Shown here: one piece after another, positions 1 to 9,100 of the stretch
How positions within the stretch are numbered: the first letter of the stretch is position 1
Layout of the letters: each line of letters begins with the position of its first letter
Origin: Fimbriimonadaceae bacterium
Lineage (GTDB): Bacteria; Armatimonadota; Fimbriimonadia; Fimbriimonadales; Fimbriimonadaceae
Direction of reading: 5' to 3'
Assembly: GCA_019638675.1 (NCBI GenBank)
Contig: JAHBTE010000001.1
Coordinates: 404,605-468,604 of the forward strand
Length of the DNA stretch: 64,000 bases
The notes under the pieces: generated by a model
What the model was told of the DNA's origin: nothing
Databases searched by the model: none
The model's input: the letters and a program-made list of their open reading frames with translations, nothing else
Position numbers and translations under genes: made by a program

Positions 1-1
1 G

Positions 2-487
2 CGGTTTGCCCAAAGTCGCAACGATGTCGTTTCATTCCAAACAGAGCCTCTTCAAGCTGATTTCTCAGTTGCCGGAGAACTCAAAGCTGACATCTACGCG
101 AAGGTCAGCGGAACGGACTGCGACTTCATCGTCAAGCTCATTGACGTCAATCCCCCTGGAACTGGCCCGCTGGGCGATTTCCAAATGCTCGTGCGTGGAG
201 AGGTAATGCGCGCTAAGTTCCGGAATAGCTTCAGTAACCCTTCGCCACTTGACCCTAATAAAGTTGAGCATGTACCCTTTACGCTGCCGGATACGTGCCA
301 CACGTTCAAAAAAGGGCATAGAATCATGATTCAGGTGCAGTCTTCCTGGTTCCCGCTCGTGGATCGGAACCCGCACAAGTTCATGAACATATTTACGGCG
401 CATGATGCTGATTTTTCATCTGCATCGATTTCCTTACAATTGGGCGGCTCAACCGCCAGCCGATTGAACGTGCAGACAATCAACTAG
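2..487 (+). CDS. CocE/NonD-type hydrolase, C-terminal part (5' truncated by window)
   Basis: The reading frame is open from base 2 to a TAG at 485-487, giving about 161 residues with no start in view, so this is the 3' end of a longer gene. The residues match the C-terminal jelly-roll (PepX_C) domain of the X-Pro dipeptidyl-peptidase / cocaine-esterase-like family: DVVSFQTEPL near the left edge, then TDCDFIVKLIDV, MLVRGEVMRAKFRNS, and HTFKKGHRIMIQVQSSWFP followed by DRNP. This domain follows the α/β-hydrolase catalytic domain, which lies outside the window, so the catalytic triad cannot be checked. Family members hydrolyse acyl or peptide bonds, often as secreted peptidases or acylases; the exact substrate is unknown. 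The gene converges on the MarR gene 16 bases downstream. Confidence 0.85.
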   Translation, partial: RFAQSRNDVVSFQTEPLQADFSVAGELKADIYAKVSGTDCDFIVKLIDVNPPGTGPLGDFQMLVRGEVMRAKFRNSFSNPSPLDPNKVEHVPFTLPDTCHTFKKGHRIMIQVQSSWFPLVDRNPHKFMNIFTAHDADFSSASISLQLGGSTASRLNVQTIN

Positions 488-503
488 CTGGTGAGCCGGG
501 TCG

Positions 504-953
504 CTATTTTGCGGCCCGACTCGCTACTTTATCTAAAATCTGGGAGAGAACGGTTGATTCGTGATCGCTGAGCACGGATGACCAGATTTTTTCTAAGTGG
601 GAATCGTGTACAACTTTTGCTGATTTATGGGCCGCGATGCCTTCCTCGGTTATCACAGCAAACCACCCGCGCCGATCATCGGGGCTGGGTTCTCGCTTTA
701 CGACTCCAGACTTTTCGAGTCGGTCAATTTTTCTAGATAACCCGCTTCGGCTGAACACAATTTTGTCGGCCAGCTCGCTCATGCGCAAACGGTTATGAGG
801 TGATTCGGATAATGCACTCAGTATCTCGTAAGTGTCTAAAGGAATCTTTCCGGCGGCCTTTAACGACGAGTCTAAAGAAAATGTTGCCGTCGAATGAGAT
901 GAATTGAAAAGTCGCCAAGCCTGAAACTGTTTGCCCAAAAGATTGTTCTGCAT
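504..953 (-). CDS. MarR-family transcriptional regulator (paralogue 1)
   Basis: A 149-residue winged-helix DNA-binding protein. The recognition region spans about residues 56-80 (RMSELADKIVFSRSGLSRKI) and the wing carries DDRRGWFAV at 92-100, the hallmark D-x-R/D-x-R-R of MarR proteins. MarR proteins are dimeric cytoplasmic repressors or activators that usually respond to small aromatic ligands and regulate adjacent genes. The neighbouring MarR gene (1175-1609) has the same orientation and is clearly related, with FSRSGL, IDRLE and PDDRRGWFA in common, so this is a tandem duplication. No enzyme or efflux gene accompanies the pair; the only close neighbour is the convergent hydrolase. The ATG start at 953 has no obvious Shine-Dalgarno. 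Ligand and targets are unknown. Confidence 0.9.
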   Translation of the reverse strand: MQNNLLGKQFQAWRLFNSSHSTATFSLDSSLKAAGKIPLDTYEILSALSESPHNRLRMSELADKIVFSRSGLSRKIDRLEKSGVVKREPSPDDRRGWFAVITEEGIAAHKSAKVVHDSHLEKIWSSVLSDHESTVLSQILDKVASRAAK

Positions 954-1078
954 TGCATTAACCGAGTGGTTTAGAAAAATTCCTGACGAGTGTGTTCCAA
1001 CGAACCTGAACGAATCGGACCTTAGTCAAGTCAATTCTTAAAAATAGAAATCAAATTTTGCACTTAGCTAAAATAAGC

Positions 1079-1117
1079 GTCGCTGCATGAATAAAATTAT
1101 TTGATTCATGCAACGAC
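1079..1117. repeat. Imperfect inverted repeat between the two MarR genes
   Basis: The left arm 1079-1092 and right arm 1104-1117 are complementary at 13 of 14 positions (core TGCATGAAT / ATTCATGCA), separated by an 11-base AT-rich spacer. It lies 57 bases after the stop of the upstream MarR gene and 126 bases before the start of the downstream one. It could be a terminator of the first gene, though on that strand only a weak T-rich stretch follows, or a binding site for one of the MarR proteins. The sequence does not decide between these. Confidence 0.5.
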
Positions 1118-1174
1118 TTGAAGACGTTTTTGGCGAATTCTTTTACTTATTCGCGGAAAATAACCTGGTACCTG

Positions 1175-1609
1175 CTATGAATTCGATTCGACTTGCTCTA
1201 ATATCTTTGAAAGTGACTGAGAAAGTGTAGTTGCCTCTTGCTCGCTGAGTGCAGAAGTCCACACTTTTGCTAAGGCAGGCTCATACACTGATTGTGCGGT
1301 TTTCAACGCTGCTCGGCCCTGATCGGTGATTGCAGCAAACCATCCTCGGCGGTCATCTGGGCATGGAACTCGGCTTACCAAGCCCTCTTCTTCTAAGCGG
1401 TCAATCATTCGAGTTAGACCGCTCCGGCTGAACATAATCAAATTCGCCAAATCACTCATACGGATTTGCCCACCCGGAGCTTCGGCAAGTGCAATAAGCA
1501 CGTTAAGCACTTCCAGAGATACTTGGTTGTTGATACGAAGCTGCTGATCGAGAAATTGAGTCGTTACCGCGTGAGCGGTGACGAACGAACGCCATGCCTG
1601 AGATTGCAC
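1175..1609 (-). CDS. MarR-family transcriptional regulator (paralogue 2)
   Basis: A 144-residue winged-helix regulator. The helix-turn-helix is around residues 50-75 (RMSDLANLIMFSRSGLTRMI) and the wing has DDRRGW at 85-90. It aligns along nearly all its length with the MarR protein encoded just downstream (504-953), including the N-terminal QAWR and the C-terminal LS-x-SL/IL repeats, so the two arose by duplication and may share or partition operators. The 171-base gap upstream (1610-1780) holds AT-rich sequence with a TTAACTAACTGATAA stretch near 1664-1678 that could be part of a promoter or operator; no clear -35/-10 pair is visible. Ligand and regulon are unknown. Confidence 0.9.
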   Translation of the reverse strand: MQSQAWRSFVTAHAVTTQFLDQQLRINNQVSLEVLNVLIALAEAPGGQIRMSDLANLIMFSRSGLTRMIDRLEEEGLVSRVPCPDDRRGWFAAITDQGRAALKTAQSVYEPALAKVWTSALSEQEATTLSQSLSKILEQVESNS

Positions 1610-1780
1610 TGATTGAGTCCCCCTTTAATCAGCTCGTTAACATTCGTGAATCCAAAATATTAACTAACTGATAACGATATGGTTGCACACTTCAAAGGGT
1701 CGACAAACATGAAATTTGCGTGAAGTATCTTGTTTTGAACCTACGCGGGAAGTCGCTGCGATTATTTCAGCAAGAATCCA

Positions 1781-3121
1781 TTACCAAGGCTTCGGAGGAA
1801 ACTGGATTGAGTAGTCATCTTGGCCCGCGTCGTTGTCTCTCATGCCTCCATCATCAACCGAATTTGCCCCGAGAGAATAAATTTTAAACAGTCCTCCGGA
1901 ATTAAGGGAAGTGATCTTTTCACCCGATATCTGATCAACATAATCCACCCCGACCTCGGAAAGTGATTTGGGAAATCGCTTCTTAGAATTCCTAAACTCT
2001 AAGCTCTCCAGCATAGCAAGCACCATTTGCTTATTGGTCTTCACCCTCACTACAGCTTGAGAAGCTTGAGTGAATATGGGCATTAGAATTGCATTGAGTA
2101 ACTGACTAAGCTTAGGTACACCTTCGGCCATCGAATTTCCATAATGATCGATCTCAACCGCGGCAGAAATTGGATCGTTAGGATACTTTTTTAACTGGTC
2201 GTTGATAAATAGGTGCGCTTCCAAGTGCCGAACAAAATAAGCCTGCATGATCATTCCATCAGGAACACCATCGGTTTTTTTGTACTGAATATGGGTTTCA
2301 TCCCCAACTGTTAGATCATCCAGTTTTTTTACATCCGAAGGCTTAAGATTTCGGATCAAGGTAATGCCGATAAAGGCCTCGCCACGCATTGCGTGCTCCA
2401 AATCAAATTCGTCGTTAAATCCGGAAACAGCTTGCTTCAGCCGCTTGAGAGAGCTTGCATCACCTCGCACCTGGGCAACCCGTATCACACCATCCATGCA
2501 GATCGCGTTGCAGGCAATTCCAACGAGCATAGCGATTAATGTTGGCTCTTTGGAAATAAGTACGCTTAACCGATTCACCGCAGTTAAATCCGAGATTGCA
2601 CCGTTTAGGTCGCCGCTTTCTGCTTTGAATACGGCCCGACGGGTCAGGATCCTAGCTGTCCCTTTTAATTCGGCAAACTCAGGGAATAAGATGTCTGGCC
2701 CTTTGTTCCAATCTCGATCAAAGTTGATTTTTGTTTTCTTTGAAGCGGCGGCAACTTTTGTTAATGCTGGTTCAAGCTTTTTGAACTCCGCAGCTATGGT
2801 TGCCTTATCCCGAGCCTTCCAAGCGTCAATAATCTCTTTATCGCGACTTGCAAAAGATTCTCCTTTCGTCAAAGCTAGTGCCTCTTTGATATCTATCGCC
2901 GCATTTTCTGAATCGGGGACTTGAGGAATCACTTCACTCGCTACCCAGGGCAAGCCAGTCGCTTTATATTCTTCGACAGTTTTGTTTATTCTGGGTGCTA
3001 CCAGGGGGTAATCGGCAACTTGCAATACTCCCCAGGTGATGAGTCCTGCGATCACGATTCCTAATCCACCACAGCCTATGAGCCACGGGGAAATCCTCTT
3101 TATCTTTTGCTTCACTTCCAT
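1781..3121 (-). CDS. Membrane-anchored protein of unknown family (paralogue A)
   Basis: I do not recognise this 446-residue protein. It has one N-terminal membrane segment at about residues 13-33 (start SPWLIGCGGLGIVIAG) after a basic n-region, then a hydrophilic, helix-rich body that should be periplasmic. It is a paralogue of the gene immediately upstream: both carry EYKA-x-GLPWVA near residue 50, FDRDW near 135, an AISDL...L-I-x-EPT segment near 180, a C-terminal DDGG and a terminal FPPKP. Its ATG (3121-3119) shares one base with the TAA of the upstream paralogue, a TAATG overlap that implies translational coupling. The C-terminal part (MLESLEFRNSKKRFPKSLSE, then a short strand region) resembles the tails of pseudopilin-like or YceI-like exported proteins only loosely; no function is assigned. 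Confidence 0.75.
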   Translation of the reverse strand: MEVKQKIKRISPWLIGCGGLGIVIAGLITWGVLQVADYPLVAPRINKTVEEYKATGLPWVASEVIPQVPDSENAAIDIKEALALTKGESFASRDKEIIDAWKARDKATIAAEFKKLEPALTKVAAASKKTKINFDRDWNKGPDILFPEFAELKGTARILTRRAVFKAESGDLNGAISDLTAVNRLSVLISKEPTLIAMLVGIACNAICMDGVIRVAQVRGDASSLKRLKQAVSGFNDEFDLEHAMRGEAFIGITLIRNLKPSDVKKLDDLTVGDETHIQYKKTDGVPDGMIMQAYFVRHLEAHLFINDQLKKYPNDPISAAVEIDHYGNSMAEGVPKLSQLLNAILMPIFTQASQAVVRVKTNKQMVLAMLESLEFRNSKKRFPKSLSEVGVDYVDQISGEKITSLNSGGLFKIYSLGANSVDDGGMRDNDAGQDDYSIQFPPKPW

Positions 3122-4476
3122 TACTTTTTTACCTGCCGTGGCTTCGGTGGAAATCTAACCACCCAATCGTCTTTTTTAGATTCTTCGGAGGCTTCGCCGC
3201 CGTCATCGATACGATTCTTTCCGTAAGTGTAAATCTTAAAAATGCCTTGTTCCTCAACAACACTCACTGATTTGCTGGTGAGTGGATCTCTGATCTCCAT
3301 TTTGATTTCATCTAGGCTGGATGGGTAACGCTTGCTTGTGGCACGGAACTGCAGACATTGCAACATCGCGAGAGTCATTTGCCTGGTTGTCTCAAGACGC
3401 GCTAACGCCATCCCCGGAGATCGCATATCTAGAAAAACGAAAACATCGAAATTATCGCTCGCCGTATGATGTTCACGCTTTTGATCCATGTGCGTCTCAA
3501 TATTCTCAGTAGCCTTCAGAACATCATCTCGGTGAGCTCTTATCTCTTTCATCATGAAAATATGGGTTCTCAGGTTCCTTGCCATGTAGGCTCGAACTGT
3601 CGTATTGGTCGGTACACCATCTCGAGAATAGTCGTGCGGTATCGGTTTGCCACCATTGCTTAAGCTTTTATTGACAAGCTTCAAACTGCCGCTTTTCATG
3701 TTTCTTAAGAGCGCTACGTGAGTATATGCCTCCCCCATCATGGCTTGATCTAGGGGAAAGCTTGAATCCACTTTTTCGATAACTGCCTGGATTTGCACGA
3801 GTGCAGCCGGATTATCTTTAAAGGGTTCAGCCACTCGAATTGCAGCATTGTATGTAATTGAGTGAGCTGAAAGTGCCGACAAAACGGCTATAAAAGTAGG
3901 TTCCTGAATCAAAAGTTGTCCCAGTTTTCCAATAGTCGACAAATCGGAAATTGCGCTGTCCAGTTTTCCTCGACGTGCCATGAGTTCAGCCCGTTTCGCA
4001 AGAAGCTTTGCCGCCGCTTTCATTTCACTATGCTCAGAAAACAGGGAGTAATGAGGGGCTCCCCAGTCTCTATCAAAGAGAAGTTTGGGCTTTTGAGTAG
4101 CAGAAGTAATTTGATCTAAAACTGGATTGTAAAGCTGCAACCACTTTTCAAATTTATCTAAATCCTTATTGAATAGCTCACTGGCTTCTTCGTCCAGTTC
4201 GGGGATCGTTTTAGGATTTGCTAGTTGAATCGCGGCAAGAAGTTCGGCCGCGGCATTTTCTTGCTCGCTGACAACGGGAACATAATCCTCAGCGACCCAA
4301 GGCAGCCCTTCAGCCTTATACTCAACGATTGCCGACTCTAGCTGTGGCGAAACAAATACGTAGTCAAAGACTTTCAAAAAGCCATAACATGCGGCAACCA
4401 CCAAGACAAGTACATATATCCACGCACCGATTCTGGGGCTCCGCGACTTAACAGAGTATCCAGGTTTGCCTTTCAT
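3121..4476 (-). CDS. Membrane-anchored protein of unknown family (paralogue B)
   Basis: A 451-residue protein of no family I recognise. A basic N-terminus is followed by one membrane helix at about residues 17-37 (start IGAWIYVLVLVVAACYG), and the rest is soluble and mostly helical. It aligns with the downstream gene 1781-3121 through EYKAEGLPWVA, FDRDWGA, AISDLSTIGKLGQLLIQEPT, the DDGGEA segment and the terminal FPPKP. The two genes are translationally coupled. Its start lies directly after the hairpin behind sufB, so the pair is probably transcribed separately from sufB or by read-through. A role at the cell envelope is an inference from topology alone. Confidence 0.75.
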   Translation of the reverse strand: MKGKPGYSVKSRSPRIGAWIYVLVLVVAACYGFLKVFDYVFVSPQLESAIVEYKAEGLPWVAEDYVPVVSEQENAAAELLAAIQLANPKTIPELDEEASELFNKDLDKFEKWLQLYNPVLDQITSATQKPKLLFDRDWGAPHYSLFSEHSEMKAAAKLLAKRAELMARRGKLDSAISDLSTIGKLGQLLIQEPTFIAVLSALSAHSITYNAAIRVAEPFKDNPAALVQIQAVIEKVDSSFPLDQAMMGEAYTHVALLRNMKSGSLKLVNKSLSNGGKPIPHDYSRDGVPTNTTVRAYMARNLRTHIFMMKEIRAHRDDVLKATENIETHMDQKREHHTASDNFDVFVFLDMRSPGMALARLETTRQMTLAMLQCLQFRATSKRYPSSLDEIKMEIRDPLTSKSVSVVEEQGIFKIYTYGKNRIDDGGEASEESKKDDWVVRFPPKPRQVKK

Positions 4477-4481
4477 ACTAA

Positions 4482-4521
4482 AACGCCCGATTGAACTACG
4501 ATTGTAGTCTAACCGGGCGTT
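4482..4521 (-). terminator. Hairpin behind sufB
   Basis: Arms 4482-4489 and 4514-4521 pair over 8 bases (AACGCCCG / CGGGCGTT), and an inner ACTAC/GTAGT stem extends the fold. On the minus strand the hairpin follows the sufB stop by about 17 bases and runs into TTTTA, so it is a plausible but weak-tailed intrinsic terminator. It ends only five bases before the ATG of the next gene. Confidence 0.5.
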
Positions 4522-4537
4522 GCGGAATCAATTAGTT

Positions 4538-6025
4538 TTAGCCGACTGAGTGTTCCAAGCTCACTGCTAGGAGCTTTTGAGCTTCCACTGCAAACTCCAT
4601 CGGAAGCTCGCGGAAAACATCTTTGCAGAACCCGCTAACGATCATGTTCACCGCGTCTTCTTCGCTGATTCCGCGCTGAGCCAAATAGAACAGTTGATCT
4701 TCGCCGATTTTGCTGGTCGTCGCTTCGTGCTCCATCATTGCGGAGCTATTTTTGACTTCGATGTATGGGAAGGTGTGTGCCCCACATCGGTCACCCATCA
4801 GCATAGAGTCGCAAACTGAATAGTTCCGCGCGCCTTCGGCGCCTGGGTTGATCTTAACCAAGCCTCGGTAAGTGTTTTGACCGTTACCAGCAGAGATTCC
4901 CTTACTCACAATGGTGCTCCGCGTGTTTTTGCCGATGTGAACCATCTTGGTTCCGGTATCAGCTTGTTGTTTGCCAGCTGTGAGAGCAACGCTGTAAAAC
5001 TCGCCGACGCTGTTGTCTCCTTTGAGAATTACGCTCGGATATTTCCAGGTGATAGCCGAACCGGTTTCCACCTGAGTCCAGGTGATTTTGGAACCACTGC
5101 CTTCACAGCGACCGCGCTTGGTGACGAAGTTGAAGATTCCGCCTTTTCCATCCTTATCGCCCGGATACCAGTTCTGAACGGTGGAGTATTTGATCTCCGC
5201 GTCTTTATCCGCCCAGAGTTCGACGACCGCCGCATGGAGTTGATTTTCGTCGCGCTTGGGAGCGGTACAACCTTCGAGGTAGCTCACGCTCGCACCATCT
5301 TCGCAAACGATCAAAGTGCGTTCAAATTGTCCGGTGTTTTGCGCGTTGATTCGGAAGTAGGTGCTGAGTTCCATCGGGCACTTCACCCCTTTCGGAACAA
5401 ACACAAACGAACCATCGCTGAATACGGCTGAGTTCAATGTGGCGTAGTAGTTATCGGTGTACGGCACCACGCTTCCAAGATACTTCTTGACCAGTTCAGG
5501 GTGCTCAAGAACGGCTTCACTGATTGGGCAGAAAATAACTCCTGCTTCCCGCAGAGTTTCTTTGAACGTAGTTGCGACGCTCACGCTATCGAAAACCGCA
5601 TCGACCGCAACGCCAGCAAAAATCATTTGCTCATGCAGAGGGATTCCGAGTTTGTTAAACGTAGCAATCAGTTCGGGATCAGCTTCGTCCAAAGAATTCA
5701 ACTTCGGCATCTTTTTGGGCGAAGAGTAGTAGCTGATTTCCTGCAAATCTGGCTGCGGGTACTGAACGTTTGGCCATTTTGGATAAGGCAAAGTTTTGAG
5801 ATGCTCAAATGCCTTTAGCCTAAATTCCAGCATCCACTCGGGCTCGTTCTTTTTAGCCGAAATGAACTTGATAACGTCTTCATTCAGGCCAGGAGGAAGA
5901 GTATCGGAATCAACATCGCTCACAAATCCCCACTTGTATTCACGCTCGGCGTAATGCTCCAAGAGTTGATCGTCATTTTCAAACTCGGGCATTGAGGCGT
6001 TAGCTGATTCCATTTGGGTTTCCAT
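4538..6025 (-). CDS. sufB: Fe-S cluster assembly scaffold protein SufB
   Basis: A 495-residue protein of full SufB length. Characteristic stretches are [48 protein letters not shown], the NWYPGD segment, FVTKRGRC, and near the C-terminus [20 protein letters not shown] and [18 protein letters not shown]. SufB builds nascent iron-sulfur clusters in the cytoplasm as part of SufBC2D; the conserved C-terminal Cys and His residues that act with SufD are in the stretch listed. sufC, sufD and sufS are not beside it, which is unusual because suf genes normally form one operon. The many Fe-S subunits encoded nearby (NuoG, aconitase) would be clients. ATG at 6025 is used; the region before it has no strong Shine-Dalgarno. 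Confidence 0.96.
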   Translation of the reverse strand: METQMESANASMPEFENDDQLLEHYAEREYKWGFVSDVDSDTLPPGLNEDVIKFISAKKNEPEWMLEFRLKAFEHLKTLPYPKWPNVQYPQPDLQEISYYSSPKKMPKLNSLDEADPELIATFNKLGIPLHEQMIFAGVAVDAVFDSVSVATTFKETLREAGVIFCPISEAVLEHPELVKKYLGSVVPYTDNYYATLNSAVFSDGSFVFVPKGVKCPMELSTYFRINAQNTGQFERTLIVCEDGASVSYLEGCTAPKRDENQLHAAVVELWADKDAEIKYSTVQNWYPGDKDGKGGIFNFVTKRGRCEGSGSKITWTQVETGSAITWKYPSVILKGDNSVGEFYSVALTAGKQQADTGTKMVHIGKNTRSTIVSKGISAGNGQNTYRGLVKINPGAEGARNYSVCDSMLMGDRCGAHTFPYIEVKNSSAMMEHEATTSKIGEDQLFYLAQRGISEEDAVNMIVSGFCKDVFRELPMEFAVEAQKLLAVSLEHSVG

Positions 6026-6116
6026 AAATCTGATCCGAATACGGGCGATTGCCCGACAGCCTTTCTACGCGAAAGGGAAATCAAAGTTTACTACTAAGTA
6101 CAGATTGACCCAGGAT

Positions 6117-6153
6117 GGTATTGCCAGAACCTGGGAAAGGTTCTGGCAATACC
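6117..6153 (-). terminator. Perfect 15-bp hairpin after the β-propeller gene
   Basis: Arms 6117-6131 and 6139-6153 (GGTATTGCCAGAACC and its exact complement) flank a 7-base loop. The hairpin starts 10 bases after the stop of the 6164-9619 gene. Neither strand has a U-tract after the stem, so it may stabilise the mRNA 3' end or act with Rho rather than as a standard intrinsic terminator. Confidence 0.55.
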
Positions 6154-6163
6154 TGTTCAGCGA

Positions 6164-9100
6164 TTACTGGAACAACCGTAACCGAATCATATCAACGAAT
6201 GGCTTGAATGAAGTTCTGGAATTTCCTTGGTCATGGAAATTCACTCGGATCCGCACTTGATTTGAACCGTTAACGTAGTTGGTCATATTCGGTGTGAATG
6301 TAACCAACTGGTCCACGGTAGATGTCGTACCGATTTGCACTTCGTCGAACGCATTAGTTGAGTAATTGAAGAACGAGATTTGGTAATTGAGGTTCGGGAA
6401 CTGAGTACTAAACTCAAATTCGGCTCGAACATCTCCAAGCGAAGCACCCGAAACATCGAGTGTTGCTTCCATTCTCGTCTCCCAACGACGACTGATTGCC
6501 CCGATCGTCCAGGAGTATTTATTGTCGTCAGAGGCAACAAAGCTGGCCAAGTTACCAGTTGGGTTGACTCCGTTAAACAGTGTCACGGAGTTCGGGGAGA
6601 CGTTAGCCGCACCGCGAACCAAGATATTCTTCGTTACTGCTCCGCCCATTGTTGCCGTCACTGTAACGTTTGCGTTTGAGGTGATTTCAACCGTTGTGAA
6701 CGGAACATTTGCCGAGTTCGAACCTGCAGGAATCGTTACAGACGCAGGAACGATCAAGCTTGGATGGTTGCTGCTAAGCGGAACTGACACGCCACCTGCA
6801 GGAGCCGGGCGATCAATAGTGACTGTTAGCTGACCACCATCTCCGCTGTACACCGAATTCGGGCCAGTAATGCTTTGCACTACCGCCGGAACGATTTTCA
6901 TGCGCCATATTCCACGACCGAAAGTCGCGGCTGTCAAATAGCCAGTTGTTGGGTTGGCGATCAGTTCATTTACTTGGACATTTGGCAGTCCACGCGGCTG
7001 GGTAATGTCTTCCCAAGTTGCGCCTCCGTTGGTAGTTTGGAAAACACCAACGTCGGTAGCAACATACCAACGAGTTTCCGGTTGCCAAGGATCGCGAGCA
7101 ATTGAAGTTAGGGCCACGTTTGGAAGCCCCGTAGCACCAGAACCGCTGACACTCACGAAACTAGGAGTTGCTGCGCTCGTATCAGCGCACCGATACAAGT
7201 GGTTGCCTGAACCGCCAACACCGATCAGAATATCGTTGGAGTTTGAAGGGCTGACACTTAGCGCCAGGATAGATCTGTTTGTAAATCCACCGATGTCATC
7301 CAGCTTAGTCCAGCTCGAACCAAAGTTCACACTCTTGTAGAGGTCACCGTCACCAGCACCTGTATAAAGAATGTTACTGTTGCCGTTTGCAACATCAAAC
7401 GCATTGATTCGAGCAGAGGCAGAGAGCGCAATACCGCCTAACTGCATGGTCCAAGCATTTGTCACTTCGTCGTACCGGTTGAGGTAGTTCGTGTTCATGT
7501 ACACGTTGTACGGATTGTTCTTGTCGAGCCACAGCTTTCCTATGAACGGAACACTATGCCCCGTCAAACTGGGCTTAAAGCTTGAAGATGAGTTATAGCC
7601 ATTTGTTGTTTTGTATAACCCTTGATTTTGACTACTGTTGTACTGGGTGTTCGTATCAAGCCAGTTAATTCCACAGCCCGCGCCATCGCCCGCACCAGGG
7701 TTTTGCCACTGAATCAGGTTGCCAAACGAGTGTGGTGTTGAGTTATCTTGAGTTCCACCTTTGACGTAATCAGGATTCGTTGGGTGAACTGCCAAAGTGT
7801 AGAACTGAGTAATGGCTAGAGCCTTATTAAGCCTTGTCCAGCTCACCGTATCAGCAGTCGGGTTATAAACCATCAAGAATGCTCCACCATCGGTGGTCAC
7901 AACACAGCGATTTGGATTGCTCGGATCAACTGCAAAGTTATGATGATCAACGTGAGTGAGAGCAGTATTTGTATAGCCCGCCGTGTAATTACTGCCTCCG
8001 ATGCTTCGCCAAGTTGAACCGCCATTGATTGACATCACGATGTCAATCAAGCCGACATAAACTACGTCAACAAATCCACCTGCTCCATCCGGACGGGTTG
8101 AAGTGTTGATGTAATAGTCGTACCAACCTTGGCTCCAGTTATAGTTGCTGCTTCCGTTCGGAAATCCGGTTGTTACGTTCGTCCAGTTCGTTCCTCCGTC
8201 GATCGTTTTCCAAATTTGACGAGAGGTGGTTGATAAGAGATAAGCCGTATCTGGCTCAAATCGAGAAGGGGCAATATGAAGTGGGTTTTGACTTCCGCTA
8301 ACCGGAGAGGTCACGGTTGTCCAACTGGCGCCTTGGTTGTTTGATTTTCGAATCAAGCCTGGGTTTCCACCGGAAACAGCCCAAACCGTTCGAGTACCGT
8401 CTCCCCGTTGAGCACCAATTTTAACGTCGCTCCAAGTTGAAACTGTTCCTACAGAATCAAACCAGGTAACGCCACCGTCGGTAGAACGATATAGTCGCCC
8501 GCTTCCACTGCGACCAGTTGATGCGAACGCAATGCTTGGGTTATCTGGGTGGAACACAATTGCGCTCACCATTGATGAACCTATATTTGTTCCGACGAGA
8601 GTCCAAGTCGCACCAGCGTTTGTACTCCGCATGATGCCGATTCCTCCGACATCACTTCCGTAAAAGTCGCCCGTACCAGCAAGAATCACGTCCGAGTTGC
8701 CTGGCTGAATCGCCAGAGAGCTAACACCTAATAGCGGCCATCCATCAGAAGTGGTTGACCAAGAAACACCAGCATCGGTCGTTTTCCAAACACCGCCTTG
8801 AGCGCCACCAATATAAAAGGTGTTGGCATTGTTCGGGTCAATTGCCACTGCATTTGCGCGACCGTTGACTGGACTTGCACCGAAGTAAATTGTATAGGGA
8901 ACGCGAAGGTCACGCGGCCCCATGAATTCCCAGTTTCCGCTGATATCCTCTTGTGGGCCGCCGTTTTTGGGTTGTATGACATTTCTTAAATTCAAGAACT
9001 CAGCGATTTGTCGATCTGAAGTGTTTGCGCCAAATGCTTCTTTAGGTGATCCACCGAATTCTGACTGCTTCATCGCACGACGTTGAGCAATTTCGGCATA

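Noticed and set aside
2364-2924. Open frame of 186 codons on the plus strand inside 1781-3121
   Set aside because: It lies antisense to the paralogue pair, has no start context and no paralogue on the same frame in the second copy; the minus-strand frame shows family conservation.
4877-5431. Plus-strand open frame of 184 codons inside sufB
   Set aside because: It is the antisense of highly conserved sufB codons and has no recognisable protein features.
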